Origin: Hoeflea_A sp965228785
GTDB taxonomy: Bacteria > Pseudomonadota > Alphaproteobacteria > Rhizobiales > Rhizobiaceae
NCBI GenBank assembly: GCA_965228785.1
Contig: CBDDIF010000002.1
Coordinates: forward strand, 1,302,001-1,366,000
Length of the DNA: 64,000 bases
Direction of reading: 5' to 3'
The notes under the pieces are model-generated. The model saw only the letters and a list, made by a program, of their open reading frames with translations. It was not told where the DNA came from and made no database searches. Both the position numbers and the translations under genes were made by a program. Positions 1 to 9,026 of the stretch are shown here, one piece after another; position 1 is the first letter of the stretch, and each line of letters starts with the position of its first letter.

Positions 1-515
1 TCAATGTTGGAGATCCATTGGTCAAGCTGGTGGATGACCGGATTTTCGAACTGACCGTCGAGCTCAGCCGCGCAGACTGGGCACTGCTGAAACAGCCGTT
101 GGCCGGTCTTGCCGCCGATCTTGTCAATCAGAGCGGAGAGACCATGGCCCAGGCCATGGTGCGCAAGGCTGGTGGTTTCCTGGACGAGACGACACGCCAG
201 TACAAGGTGTTCCTGGAAGTTACCGATCCACCGACTTCACTGCTTTCGGGCGATTTCGTTCAGGTCGTTCTGCCTGGCATCACGGTCGCGGACGCTCTCA
301 ACATCCCCGCTTCGGCCTACACCCAGGAAGGGTTCGTGTGGCATGTCGATCCCGATGGCCGGCTGCAACGTCTAAAACCGAAAGTGCTGTTTCGGCGTAA
401 TGATCGGATCATCATCGAGGCGCCCGAGGCGTTGGACCAGTGGCGTGTCGCCACCACCCCACTCGTTTCGTTCCTGCCTGGCCAGATGGTCGATGCTCGG
501 CAACCGGAGGACTGA
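1..515 (+). CDS. RND efflux periplasmic adaptor (MFP/HlyD family), C-terminal part
   Basis: This is the last 170 or so residues of a membrane-fusion protein whose start lies before the window. The frame is open from base 3 and reads NVGDPLVKLVDDRIFEL, the usual beta-barrel segment after the lipoyl and hairpin regions. It is followed by the membrane-proximal domain (GDFVQVVLPG; IPASAYTQEGFVWHVDPDGRLQR; ALDQWRVATTPL). The adaptor would bridge the inner-membrane pump to an outer-membrane channel. It ends 3 bases before the pump gene, with the pump's Shine-Dalgarno (GGAGG, 506-510) inside its last codons, so the two are translationally coupled. Substrate is unknown. Confidence 0.9.
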   Translation, partial: NVGDPLVKLVDDRIFELTVELSRADWALLKQPLAGLAADLVNQSGETMAQAMVRKAGGFLDETTRQYKVFLEVTDPPTSLLSGDFVQVVLPGITVADALNIPASAYTQEGFVWHVDPDGRLQRLKPKVLFRRNDRIIIEAPEALDQWRVATTPLVSFLPGQMVDARQPED

Positions 516-518
516 TCC

Positions 519-3500
519 TTGCACGCTCTGACCGGCTGGTTCATTCGCAATTCCGTCGCTGCGAACCTGTTGATGCTGTTCATCCTGTTCGCCGGCCTCA
601 TGACGGCCGTGTCGATTCGCATCGAAGGTTTTCCGCGCGTCCCCCCGGACAGTATCTATGTCACGACCGAGTTTCGCGATGCGCCGGCAGCCCAAATCGA
701 CGAGTTGGTAACACGCAAAATCGAGAAAGCGCTTGAAGGTCTAGAGGGCGTTCGCAGCGTGACATCTCGCTCGGATAACGGCGTTTCGACTGTGACCGTG
801 CGTCGTGCGGGCGGGCAGGATCTGCAAATTCTGCTCGACAAGGTTCGCCTTCGAATCGACAGCATTACCGACCTTCCGGCTTCGGTCAGACGTCCGGTCA
901 TCGAGGCCAGCGGATTCGACTTCCCTGCCCTGTTCGTGAACATCCATGGCGAGACCGATCGGGTCACATTACAAATCCTGGCGGAACGGTTCCGGGAGGA
1001 ACTGCTGGCCAAACCCGAACTGTCACGCCTCAATGTCTGGGGACTGCATGAACGGGAAATGCGCATCGAAATCGAACCACGCATCCTGCAACAGCTCAAT
1101 CTGACGGTCTCCGACGTGGTCGGGCTCATTCGCGCCAGCTCACTGGACTTTCAGGCCGGCACATTGCGCACCACCGGCGGCAATATCTCTCTGCGGGCCG
1201 ACGATCGGGCCCGCTTCTCGACCGAATATGCCCGCATCCCGGTCATCGAACGCCCCAACGGCACAACCGTTCTGCTTAGCGATATAAGCACCATCAAGGA
1301 CACGGTCCGCGAAGGCGACTATCTGTTTCGTTTCAACGGCGCGCCGACCGCGGGCATGGAAATCCTGGTCGGTCGAAAGGAAAACCTGCTGCGCATCTCG
1401 GAGGCGGTGCACGAGGTGGTCGAAGCGTTCGAGCCGCAATTGCCGCCGGCCGTTGAAATCAGCATCTGGGGCGATTCGTCTGACTACATATCCGACAGGC
1501 TCTCTCTGTTGCGCGACAACGGCATCCAGGGCCTTCTGCTGGTCCTTCTCATTCTGTCGCTGTTCCTCAACCTGCGACTTGCCTTTTGGGTGGCCATGGG
1601 CATCCCGGTTTCCGTCATGGGCGCGCTGGCGGTGGCGGGATCGAAATGGGTCGACTATTCGCTTAACGATGTCACGACGTTCGGCCTGATCCTCGCGCTC
1701 GGTATCCTGGTCGACGATGCCGTCGTTGTCGGCGAAAGCGTCTATGAGGAACGTCGCCGCATACCCGACCGGGTCAAAGGCACGGAAGCCGGCGTGGCGA
1801 AGGTCGCCGTGGCAACCGTCTTCGGTGTGCTGACCACGATCGCCGCTTTCTTCCCCATGCTGCTTCTCGACAATCCACTCAGCAAAGTGCTCGCCGGCTT
1901 TTCCGGCATGGTGATCCTGGCACTGATTTTTTCGCTGATCGAAAGCAAGTTCATCCTGCCGGCGCACCTGGCGCAATTGGATCTGGAAAGAAAACCGCCG
2001 CAGAACTTGGTGTTGCGCTTCTGGGATATGGTCCAGCGCGGCGCCCGTGGTGGGCTTTCCTGGATCCGCGACCGGATCTATGCGCCGATGCTCAAATCAG
2101 CCATCAGCCAGCGCTATGCGGTGCTGGTGCTGTTTGTCGCCGCCGGCACCCTCGGACTGGGCCTGCTGGGCCTCGGTAAGATCAAGACCGTCTTCTTTCC
2201 CGAGGTTCCGGGGCAGATCATCACCATCAACCTCAAGATGGATGCGCGTGCGCCCTATCGACTGACAGAGGATGCAATCGAGCGCATCGACGCCATCGGC
2301 AACGATCTGAACAAGGAAATCCGCGAGCGCTTTCTCTTGGAGCAGGCGCCGATCCGCACAACATTCCTGATCATCTCCAGCGCCGAATCGGCCGAACTCT
2401 ATGCCGAGTTGACGCCGGTTGCCGAACGGCCGGAAGTCGGCATTCTCGACATCCTGCGTGAGTGGCAGCAGCGCACGGGAACGGTCGAAGGATCGACCGA
2501 ACTGCAGTTTACCGGCTCGGAAGAACTGGCGGGTGGCTTTCAGCTACGGCTTTTCTCCAAGGACATCGGTTTGCTGGATCGCGCCAGCGACGAATTGAAA
2601 ACCTTCCTGGGACAAATCGAGGGCGTCAGCAACATTCGCGACAGCCTGGCGTCCGGTCAGCCGGAACTGGAAATCCGGGTAAGACCGGAAGCCCGCAATC
2701 TCGGCTTCGACACAGCGACACTGGCATCGCAGATCGGCTATTCCTTCGGCGGCGCCGAGGTGCAGAAAATCAACCGCGACGGGACCGAACTGCGGGTGCT
2801 GGTGCAAAATGCCGATACGGCGCGTGACACGATCGACGACCTGATGCAGACCAGACTGCGCAGCAAGAATGGCAGGTGGATCCCGCTGCAATCGGTCGCC
2901 GAGGTGCGTGGCAGTTATGTCGCCGGCGCCATCCACCGGCAAAACGGCAAGCGGGTTAATACGGTCGCCGCCACTATCGACCGGTCAGTGGTGGCGCCCG
3001 AGGAAGTCAGCCAGGCGATTTTCGCGCAACTGGTTCCCGACCTGACAGCGCGTTACCCGAGCGTGCAGATCGCCAAGGCCGGTGAACTGGAGGAGATGGG
3101 CGAAATCCGCGGCGGCATGCTGCGCGCTTTGTTGCTCGCAGCCGTGCTGATCTATGTGCTGATGGCGGTTCCGCTGAAATCCTACTGGCAGCCCTTCGTT
3201 ATTCTGGCCATCGTGCCCTTCGGTTTCATCGGGGCCGCCATGGGACATCTGATCATGGATATCCCGCTGTCGGTGCTGTCGCTGTTCGGCATGCTGGCGC
3301 TGACCGGAGTCGTGGTCAATGACAGCCTGGTGATGATCACCCGCTACAACCAGGGCCGCGAGGCGGGTTTGAGCGCGGCCGAGGCGCTGCAGGATGCCGG
3401 CACCGGCCGCTTCCAGGCGATTTTCCTCACCACAGCCACCACCGTGATCGGCCTGCTGCCGCTGCTGACCGAGACCTCGGAACAGGCGCAGTACCTCATC

Positions 3501-3641
3501 CCGGCGGCCGTGTCGCTCGCCTATGGCGAACTGTTCGCGACCGCCTTGATGCTGCTGCTTGTTCCTGTGCTGCTGGCCATCACCGAAGATGTGAAGCGGC
3601 TTTTTGCTCCTTCGCGCGCGACAAGCCGGCAAACAGCCTAG
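519..3641 (+). CDS. RND family efflux pump permease (AcrB-like)
   Basis: A 1040-residue inner-membrane proton-driven pump of the AcrB/HAE type, full length for the family. The N-terminal helix (WFIRNSVAANLLMLFILFAGLM), the porter region, the TM2-6 block from about residue 340, and the repeated second half are all present. The proton-relay pair of TM4 is seen as Asp399-Asp400 in GILVDDAVVV. The start is a TTG at 519 with GGAGG 8 bases upstream. The adaptor lies directly before it and no outer-membrane channel follows, so it probably uses a shared TolC-like channel. The adjacent hydrolase gene converges, so this is the end of the operon. Substrate cannot be told from sequence. Confidence 0.93.
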   Translation: MHALTGWFIRNSVAANLLMLFILFAGLMTAVSIRIEGFPRVPPDSIYVTTEFRDAPAAQIDELVTRKIEKALEGLEGVRSVTSRSDNGVSTVTVRRAGGQDLQILLDKVRLRIDSITDLPASVRRPVIEASGFDFPALFVNIHGETDRVTLQILAERFREELLAKPELSRLNVWGLHEREMRIEIEPRILQQLNLTVSDVVGLIRASSLDFQAGTLRTTGGNISLRADDRARFSTEYARIPVIERPNGTTVLLSDISTIKDTVREGDYLFRFNGAPTAGMEILVGRKENLLRISEAVHEVVEAFEPQLPPAVEISIWGDSSDYISDRLSLLRDNGIQGLLLVLLILSLFLNLRLAFWVAMGIPVSVMGALAVAGSKWVDYSLNDVTTFGLILALGILVDDAVVVGESVYEERRRIPDRVKGTEAGVAKVAVATVFGVLTTIAAFFPMLLLDNPLSKVLAGFSGMVILALIFSLIESKFILPAHLAQLDLERKPPQNLVLRFWDMVQRGARGGLSWIRDRIYAPMLKSAISQRYAVLVLFVAAGTLGLGLLGLGKIKTVFFPEVPGQIITINLKMDARAPYRLTEDAIERIDAIGNDLNKEIRERFLLEQAPIRTTFLIISSAESAELYAELTPVAERPEVGILDILREWQQRTGTVEGSTELQFTGSEELAGGFQLRLFSKDIGLLDRASDELKTFLGQIEGVSNIRDSLASGQPELEIRVRPEARNLGFDTATLASQIGYSFGGAEVQKINRDGTELRVLVQNADTARDTIDDLMQTRLRSKNGRWIPLQSVAEVRGSYVAGAIHRQNGKRVNTVAATIDRSVVAPEEVSQAIFAQLVPDLTARYPSVQIAKAGELEEMGEIRGGMLRALLLAAVLIYVLMAVPLKSYWQPFVILAIVPFGFIGAAMGHLIMDIPLSVLSLFGMLALTGVVVNDSLVMITRYNQGREAGLSAAEALQDAGTGRFQAIFLTTATTVIGLLPLLTETSEQAQYLIPAAVSLAYGELFATALMLLLVPVLLAITEDVKRLFAPSRATSRQTA

Positions 3642-3649
3642 ACTATAGA

Positions 3650-4312
3650 CTAGCGTGACAGAATTTCCTTTGCCTTGTCGGCAATGGCCTTGCCAAGATC
3701 AGCGTTGTTTTCCGCTGTGAAGTGAATGCCGTCGCAGCCGTCGCAGGAAATGAAGTCACCCGCATTGAGGTAGTCGACCTTCATGAAGCCGGCCATAGCC
3801 TTGTACAACCCAGCCAGCGCAATGCTCTTCTCATGGCCACCGCTGAACATGGCCTCGAACCAGGGATCCGGCATCGGGGTTAACGGCGGAGGGGCGACCA
3901 CCAGCACCCTGGGTGCGGGATAGGTCGTTCCGATGCCACCGGCACTGCCCAGGACCTGCCCGACGAGTTTCGACATCCCGTTGGTGATATCGATCGGTGT
4001 GCGGCGATAGACAAACTTGGTGTCATTGGTACCAAGCATGACAATCACCAGATCGAGCGGCAGATGGCTGGCCAACGCCGATGGCAGATAGGCGGAGCCG
4101 TTCAACCGTGGATCGTTGGGATCGTCCTGGTCTGTCGTGCGGGCACACAATCCCTCTTCTATGAGGTTGTGTCCCTCACCCAGATGTGAAGCCATCGCGC
4201 CGGTCCAGCGCTGCTCAAAGGGGTAGCGGAAAGAAGGTGCACCCTCTTTCACCGGAATCCAGCCCCAGGTCAGGGAGTCGCCAAAGCAGAGTATCGTCTT
4301 TGTATCGGTCAC
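3650..4312 (-). CDS. SGNH/GDSL-family hydrolase (arylesterase-like)
   Basis: A 220-residue serine esterase of the SGNH fold. Block I is CFGDSLTWG with the nucleophile Ser. The oxyanion block III is MLGTNDT. The catalytic dyad block V is DGIHFTAEN (Asp and His). There is no signal peptide, so it should be cytosolic. The GTG start has GAGGAG 8 bases upstream. It is the last gene of the minus-strand run that includes the molybdenum hydroxylase, 85 bases after a small membrane protein. It may remove ester groups from the same substrate class; that is inference. The length and the WGW after the nucleophile block resemble bacterial arylesterases. Confidence 0.85.
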   Translation of the reverse strand: MTDTKTILCFGDSLTWGWIPVKEGAPSFRYPFEQRWTGAMASHLGEGHNLIEEGLCARTTDQDDPNDPRLNGSAYLPSALASHLPLDLVIVMLGTNDTKFVYRRTPIDITNGMSKLVGQVLGSAGGIGTTYPAPRVLVVAPPPLTPMPDPWFEAMFSGGHEKSIALAGLYKAMAGFMKVDYLNAGDFISCDGCDGIHFTAENNADLGKAIADKAKEILSR

Positions 4313-4397
4313 AGAAAAGCTCCTCGCGTCGAGCCGCCATGACGCGGCCCGGGCGAGTATTCCCCGCCATCATCAGGAGATGCAAGAGCTGTGTCGG

Positions 4398-4754
4398 CTA
4401 AGCCGCGACCTGCCGGCCACGCCAAATGCTGGCGGCAATCAAGGCAAGCACCACCAGGTCGATGACGATGAATAACCATGTCAGCCAGACTGCGACCTGA
4501 GCGCTGTTCATCGTTATGTAAGCGCCCAACGCACCGATGAGGGTCAGCAGGAAAGCCAGGTAGCGAACCTTCGGCAGATGATACATCAGTGCCGCCCCCA
4601 GCGCCGCATACACAATACCAACCGGGATCAAACGCAACGTATCGTCGTTCCACCCGCTGACAATCCAGGCAAGGCAATGCAGGATGCCGGCCGCAATCAG
4701 CAGTTGGCCCGCCAACCGCAGACCGGACGGAAAGGCTTGCTTGGGTTTTGCCAT
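4398..4754 (-). CDS. Small four-helix membrane protein of unknown function
   Basis: A 118-residue protein made almost entirely of four hydrophobic segments (about residues 12-32, 43-60, 66-83 and 88-110), with a charged N-terminus (MAKPKQ) and a short basic C-terminus. I do not recognise the family. It starts 4 bases after the stop of the diheme cytochrome gene, so it is very likely co-transcribed with the molybdenum hydroxylase genes. A role in membrane electron transfer or anchoring is possible but unsupported. Confidence 0.7.
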   Translation of the reverse strand: MAKPKQAFPSGLRLAGQLLIAAGILHCLAWIVSGWNDDTLRLIPVGIVYAALGAALMYHLPKVRYLAFLLTLIGALGAYITMNSAQVAVWLTWLFIVIDLVVLALIAASIWRGRQVAA

Positions 4755-4758
4755 GGTC

Positions 4759-5394
4759 CTACTCCGTTGGGCACGGGGTTCCGGCCGCCGCCCATTTCAT
4801 CAACGCGTCCATCGTTGCCTGAAGCGAGTGCGGTGCCGGTTCGCGCCCACCGCCAGGCGTCCAGGCCCAGTGCAGGATCAGGTCGTGATCGAGATGTGCG
4901 GCGACCTCTCGAATCGTGCGGTCGCCGTTGCGCTCCGGGTCCTTGAGCTGGGCGCAGATATAGGCCGACGACTTTCCGAACCATTCGGCTTCGACCGGCG
5001 CCAGTTGCCAGCCCATGGCTACACGCGGAGCTGCATGCGGTGTGGCGTTGGCGTTTTTGCCAGCCGACCCCGCCGGCGTGTGGCAGGTTGCACACGGAAT
5101 TGTCTCAGCGCCGATGCGACTGAAACCCGCATTGATGTTCATGCCATGCGGCCGGGTTCTGCCATAGCTCGGCCCGGACCACATCGGCCGGTTGTCGGCC
5201 CCGACATGGCAATTGGCGCAGCGCGGGTGCGAGGCCACCTCATAGAAGGTCTGCCAACTGGCAAGCCCCTCCTCGACGGTGACGGAGCCAACCATAAACT
5301 CGTTGATCACCCGGTTGGTTCCGACCTGTTCCGCGGCAACGGCGAGCGAGGTCAGCGTGGCCAGGCCGGCCACGAGAGAAAGCAGTTTTTTCAC
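4759..5394 (-). CDS. Periplasmic diheme c-type cytochrome, partner of the molybdenum hydroxylase
   Basis: A 211-residue protein with a signal peptide (VKKLLSLVAGLATLTSLAVAAE) and two CXXCH haem sites, CANCH and CATCH. It starts at a GTG 10 bases after the stop of the Mo subunit gene, with GGGGCGGA upstream. The same kind of cytochrome follows iorAB-type genes in many proteobacteria and is thought to take electrons from the molybdenum enzyme to the respiratory chain. A longer reading frame extends upstream into the Mo subunit gene, but its first 52 codons lack a signal peptide and a ribosome-binding site, so the shorter start is preferred. Confidence 0.85.
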   Translation of the reverse strand: MKKLLSLVAGLATLTSLAVAAEQVGTNRVINEFMVGSVTVEEGLASWQTFYEVASHPRCANCHVGADNRPMWSGPSYGRTRPHGMNINAGFSRIGAETIPCATCHTPAGSAGKNANATPHAAPRVAMGWQLAPVEAEWFGKSSAYICAQLKDPERNGDRTIREVAAHLDHDLILHWAWTPGGGREPAPHSLQATMDALMKWAAAGTPCPTE

Positions 5395-5404
5395 ACGTCC
5401 GCCC

Positions 5405-7645
5405 CTATACGAAGTCGATATGCTTGTTGAAAGGCATTTCGCGAATGCGCTGACCGGTGGCCGCGTAGATCGCGTTGGCAAGCGCCGGTGCCGCCGGCGG
5501 CACCGGCGGTTCTCCGATGCCACGGATCTTGTCGGCATTTTCCAGACCACGCACTTCGATCACCGGACACTGGTAAAGCCGCATGCCCTCGAAGTCGTGA
5601 AAGTTGGTCTGCTCCGCCATGCCGTCGGAATAGGTGATTTCGCAATTCATCGCGTGACCGAGGCCCCAGATGACGCCGCCCTTGACCAGATTGTCGAAAT
5701 TCACCGGATCGATTACCCGGCCCACTTCGGCGGCGACAAAGACCTTGTCGATGCGGATGCCATCATCGGTGTTTGTGACTTCAACCACTTCGGCCGTCGG
5801 AACCCCAAAGGACAGGCAGAAGGCAACGCCACGACCGCGATTGTCGCCGAGGTCGCTGCCCCAGTCCGACATTTCGCCCACCGCTTCCAGGACTTTGCGA
5901 GAGTTGTCGTGCCACATCAGCCGTATGCGTTCTTCCAGCGGATCGGCACCCGCGGCGTGGATCAACTCGTCGAGAAAGCAATCGTGGAAAAACCCGTTGC
6001 TGGAAGCACCCACCGAGCGCCAGGAACTGATCGGCGCCAGGTCCGGAGCCCGATAGCCGGTCATCCGGTAGTGGGGGATGGCAAAAGGCTGCTCCCAGGC
6101 GCCGGCAATGATCTGAGTGTCGGGACCGGGCAGAGACAGGTTCTGACGGCCCATTTGCGATTTGATCACGGACGGCATGGCGATCCCCAGGTCGAAGGCA
6201 TCGACCTTGCCGTCCTTGACGGCCCCACGGCCACGCCCCATGGCGATCTGCCGCGGGAAGTCGTGGATCATGTCTTCCTCGCGGCTATAGGTCAGCTTGA
6301 TGGGGGTTTCCTTCATCGCCATGGCGATTTCAACGGCCTGCTTGACCACTTCATCTTCAAGCCTGTGGCCGAAGCTGCCGCCCACATAGAGAACGTGGAT
6401 ATGCACGTTCTCGATATCGACACCGGTGGCAGCAGCTACGCTGGTTTGAACGAAACGCGGGATCTGCGTGCCGGTCCATACATCGACACGGTCGTCTGTC
6501 ACTTTCACGATGGCGCTGATCGGCTCCAGCGGCGCGTGCGCCAGATAGGGGGCGCGGTACTCCGCCTCGATCACCTCGGCGCCAGACAAAGCAGCCTCGA
6601 TATCACCGTCATCGCGGTTGCGGGCTTCGATCTGCTCGTGCTTGAACGATCCGGCCAACGCGGCCCAATGGTCATCCATTTCCGCCGGATAGGGTGCCGG
6701 GCCCCAGTCGAACTCGATGGCTTCTGCCGCCTGGATCGCCCGCCAGGTGTTGTCGGCAATCACCCCGACACCGCCCTTGACGGGTACGATCTTCTTGACG
6801 CCGCGCATCTTTTCGGCAGCACTGGCGTCGTAACCGTTGAGGGCTCCGCCCTGACGCGGGTTGAGCTTGATGGCCGCGTTGAGCATTCCGTCGATCTTGA
6901 AGTCGACGCCATAGGGCAGCGTGCCGGTGGACTTGGCGACGATGTCGTGGCGTTGCGTGGGCTTGCCAATCAGTCGCCATTCACTCGGATCACGCAGCTG
7001 CACATTCGTGACCGGAGCAATGGTCGCGGCGATGGGTGCCAGTTCCACATAGGTGAGCACTGTCCCGTCAGGGAGTTGCACGGCACCTCTTGCCGTCTTC
7101 AATCGGCCAACGGGAACCCCGGTTTTTTCCGAGGCCGCCTTTTTGAGCGTTTCGCGCGCGACAGCACCGGCAGTGCGCAGTTTCTGATACGCATCCGGCA
7201 CCGAACTCGAACCGCCGGTAACGTGCATGCCGAGAAATTTCATCAGCACATCCATGACACCGCGGGTCGATTCGGCCACAAAACTCTCGTTGGTGGAACG
7301 AAATGGCGCCGATTCCTCTGCGAGCGCCGTATTGTAGTAGGCCGGTGCCGGCGGGCCAGGATGGACATTGACCTGGTCCAGTTCAATGTCCAGTTCCTCG
7401 GCAATCAGCATGGCCTGCATCGAATAGGTGCCCTGCCCCAGGTCGGTTCTTGGGGTGATCAGCGTCACACTGTCGGAATCGATTTTCACGTAAGGCGTGA
7501 TGGCTGCCTCGCCCGGCTCAAGATCGGCCAGCAGCGGATTTTCGCCCGGACGGCGGTACATATAGGCACCGAAGGCGACGCCGCCGGCAATGGCAACGGA
7601 GCCGATAAGGAAGGTGCGGCGGGCAATTGTGGCTACGCGTCCCAT
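5405..7645 (-). CDS. iorB: Molybdopterin-binding (large) subunit, isoquinoline 1-oxidoreductase beta type
   Basis: A 746-residue xanthine-dehydrogenase-family large subunit that would hydroxylate an N-heteroaromatic ring or oxidise an aldehyde at a Mo-cytosine-dinucleotide centre. The N-terminus carries a twin-arginine-like segment (ATIARRTFLIGSVAIAGGVAFG), as in periplasmic IorB-type enzymes. The Mo-site loop with the base Glu is near the end (GIGEPPVPPAAPALANAIYAATG). The ATG at 7645 is preferred over the upstream GTG because GAGGAG lies 8 bases before it. It begins one base after the stop of the 2Fe-2S subunit and is followed by a cytochrome c. The actual substrate (isoquinoline, nicotinate-like compound or aldehyde) is not decided by sequence. 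Confidence 0.9.
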   Translation of the reverse strand: MGRVATIARRTFLIGSVAIAGGVAFGAYMYRRPGENPLLADLEPGEAAITPYVKIDSDSVTLITPRTDLGQGTYSMQAMLIAEELDIELDQVNVHPGPPAPAYYNTALAEESAPFRSTNESFVAESTRGVMDVLMKFLGMHVTGGSSSVPDAYQKLRTAGAVARETLKKAASEKTGVPVGRLKTARGAVQLPDGTVLTYVELAPIAATIAPVTNVQLRDPSEWRLIGKPTQRHDIVAKSTGTLPYGVDFKIDGMLNAAIKLNPRQGGALNGYDASAAEKMRGVKKIVPVKGGVGVIADNTWRAIQAAEAIEFDWGPAPYPAEMDDHWAALAGSFKHEQIEARNRDDGDIEAALSGAEVIEAEYRAPYLAHAPLEPISAIVKVTDDRVDVWTGTQIPRFVQTSVAAATGVDIENVHIHVLYVGGSFGHRLEDEVVKQAVEIAMAMKETPIKLTYSREEDMIHDFPRQIAMGRGRGAVKDGKVDAFDLGIAMPSVIKSQMGRQNLSLPGPDTQIIAGAWEQPFAIPHYRMTGYRAPDLAPISSWRSVGASSNGFFHDCFLDELIHAAGADPLEERIRLMWHDNSRKVLEAVGEMSDWGSDLGDNRGRGVAFCLSFGVPTAEVVEVTNTDDGIRIDKVFVAAEVGRVIDPVNFDNLVKGGVIWGLGHAMNCEITYSDGMAEQTNFHDFEGMRLYQCPVIEVRGLENADKIRGIGEPPVPPAAPALANAIYAATGQRIREMPFNKHIDFV

Positions 7646-7646
7646 A

Positions 7647-8105
7647 CTACGCACTCCTCACGTTCTTGGCCGCCGTTTTGACGGCCTCGCGAATGCGCGG
7701 ATAGGTGCCGCAGCGGCACAGGTTGGCCGACATCGCGTAGTCGATATCCTCGTCGGTCGGATCGTCATTGAGATCGAGGAAGGATGCCGCCGCCATGATT
7801 TGCCCCGACTGGCAGTAGCCGCACTGGGCGACCTGGTGCTCTACCCAGGCAGCTTGCACCGCGTGCAGTGTCTCCGGCGTGCCAAGGCCCTCGATGGTCG
7901 TCACCTCTCCGTCGACATCTCCGGCCGCCAGTTGGCAGGATCGTACCGCCATTCCGTCGACGTGGACCGTGCACGCCCCGCACTGGGCGATGCCGCAGCC
8001 ATATTTTGGTCCGGTTATTCCGAGTTCATCGCGCAGCACCCACAGCAGAGGCATGTCTTCTTCGACATCCACCTCGTGGGTCTTACCGTTCACCGTCAAT
8101 TGCAT
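7647..8105 (-). CDS. iorA: 2Fe-2S subunit of the molybdenum hydroxylase (isoquinoline 1-oxidoreductase alpha type)
   Basis: A 152-residue two-cluster iron-sulfur protein. The plant-ferredoxin-type cluster motif is YGCGIAQCGACTVHVDG followed by RSC. The C-terminal cluster motif is QCGYCQSGQIM with LCRCGTYPRI. It passes electrons from the Mo site to the cytochrome partner. First gene of the minus-strand operon; AGGGAG precedes the ATG. The upstream region to the divergent membrane gene contains nested TGACA repeats that could be its operator. Confidence 0.93.
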   Translation of the reverse strand: MQLTVNGKTHEVDVEEDMPLLWVLRDELGITGPKYGCGIAQCGACTVHVDGMAVRSCQLAAGDVDGEVTTIEGLGTPETLHAVQAAWVEHQVAQCGYCQSGQIMAAASFLDLNDDPTDEDIDYAMSANLCRCGTYPRIREAVKTAAKNVRSA

Positions 8106-8150
8106 GGAAGAAACTCCCTGAAGTCCAGCATCGCAGTGGATTTAGGGAGA

Positions 8151-8187
8151 CTCTGACAAAATTTCAATTTTTGTCAAGTTGTCAGAG
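8151..8187. promoter_or_regulatory. Nested inverted repeats upstream of the molybdenum hydroxylase operon
   Basis: Between the divergent iorA-type gene and the membrane protein are two nested inverted repeats. TGACAAAA (8154-8161) pairs with TTTTGTCA (8169-8176). The outer CTCTGACA (8151-8158) pairs with TGTCAGAG (8180-8187). A third TGTCA copy follows at about 8189. This looks like a regulator binding region. No regulator gene lies directly next to it. Confidence 0.5.
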
Positions 8188-8954
8188 TGTCAATTCGACG
8201 AAAGAACGATACTGCGATATCCGTGGCTTCCGGTAAGCTGGTAGCGCTTGACGCAATTGCATTGGAGCGAATTCTGTCAAACCGGCTCCTGACATGGCGA
8301 GCGACTTGGTGGCTGGCTCCCCTGGTGCCTTTGGTCCTGGCGCTGCCCTTCATTGTTCACGCCTTTTCGTTCGGCCTGCAGGGCCTGACGACCGACCTGT
8401 CCGTGCAGTCGCATTTGTTCTCGCCCGGCCATCCGACAGCAACCGCAGCGATTTTCGCTCATATGGTGGCGGGCGCCCTCATCACCCTGCTCGCTCCTCT
8501 GCAACTGCTGGCACCCCTGCGTAACCGCTTTCCCGCTGTTCATCGCTGGTCCGGTTACGTGCTGTTCACCGGCGCCGTCGCGGCCGGGCTGGGTGGCCTC
8601 GCCTATATCGTGGCACGACGCACCATCGGCGGACCGATGATGGATTTTGCTTTTGCCGGCTACGGCATCTGCCTGCTGATTGCCGCGGTGCAGACCGTAC
8701 GCTTCGCGCGAGCACGAAACTTCGAACGCCATCGGGAATGGGGTCTGCGCCTGTTCGTGCTGGCGATCGGTTCGTGGCTATACCGGCTGCATTACCAGCT
8801 CTGGTATGTGGCGACCGGCGGACTGTGGATGGAGCCGAATTTCAGTGGCCCCTTCGATCAGTTCCAGCTGTTTGCCTTTTACGTGCCCTATCTGGTTGGA
8901 CTCGAGATCTGGATCCGTTTGAGGCGCGAACCGGTTCAGCGTCCGGCCGTCTAA
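8187..8954 (+). CDS. DUF2306-like multi-pass membrane protein
   Basis: A protein of up to 255 residues with about six membrane segments (from WWLAPLVPLVLALPFIVHAF through VPYLVGLEIWI). The histidine-containing patterns between helices (AHMVAGAL, VHRWSGYVLF, HREWGLRLF, RLHYQLWY) resemble the DUF2306 group, whose function is unknown. The start is uncertain: the GTG at 8187 lies inside the inverted-repeat region and has no clear ribosome-binding site, and a GTG at about 8222 is an alternative. It is divergent from the molybdenum hydroxylase operon and may share its control region. Confidence 0.7.
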   Translation: MSIRRKNDTAISVASGKLVALDAIALERILSNRLLTWRATWWLAPLVPLVLALPFIVHAFSFGLQGLTTDLSVQSHLFSPGHPTATAAIFAHMVAGALITLLAPLQLLAPLRNRFPAVHRWSGYVLFTGAVAAGLGGLAYIVARRTIGGPMMDFAFAGYGICLLIAAVQTVRFARARNFERHREWGLRLFVLAIGSWLYRLHYQLWYVATGGLWMEPNFSGPFDQFQLFAFYVPYLVGLEIWIRLRREPVQRPAV

Positions 8955-9026
8955 GCGCCCCAAATAGGTGACCTTGATCCGCGCGATGGGCGACACGGAT
9001 TGCTGGCGAGCGGCGTCAACCGATAG

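Noticed and set aside
3642..3649. Terminator between the RND pump and the SGNH hydrolase
   Set aside because: Only an 8-base gap with a short direct repeat (TAGACTA twice); no stable stem.
5279..7681. A plus-strand reading frame of about 800 codons opposite the molybdenum hydroxylase genes
   Set aside because: It is the antisense of a clear Mo-subunit gene in GC-rich DNA, has no known motifs and no ribosome-binding site.
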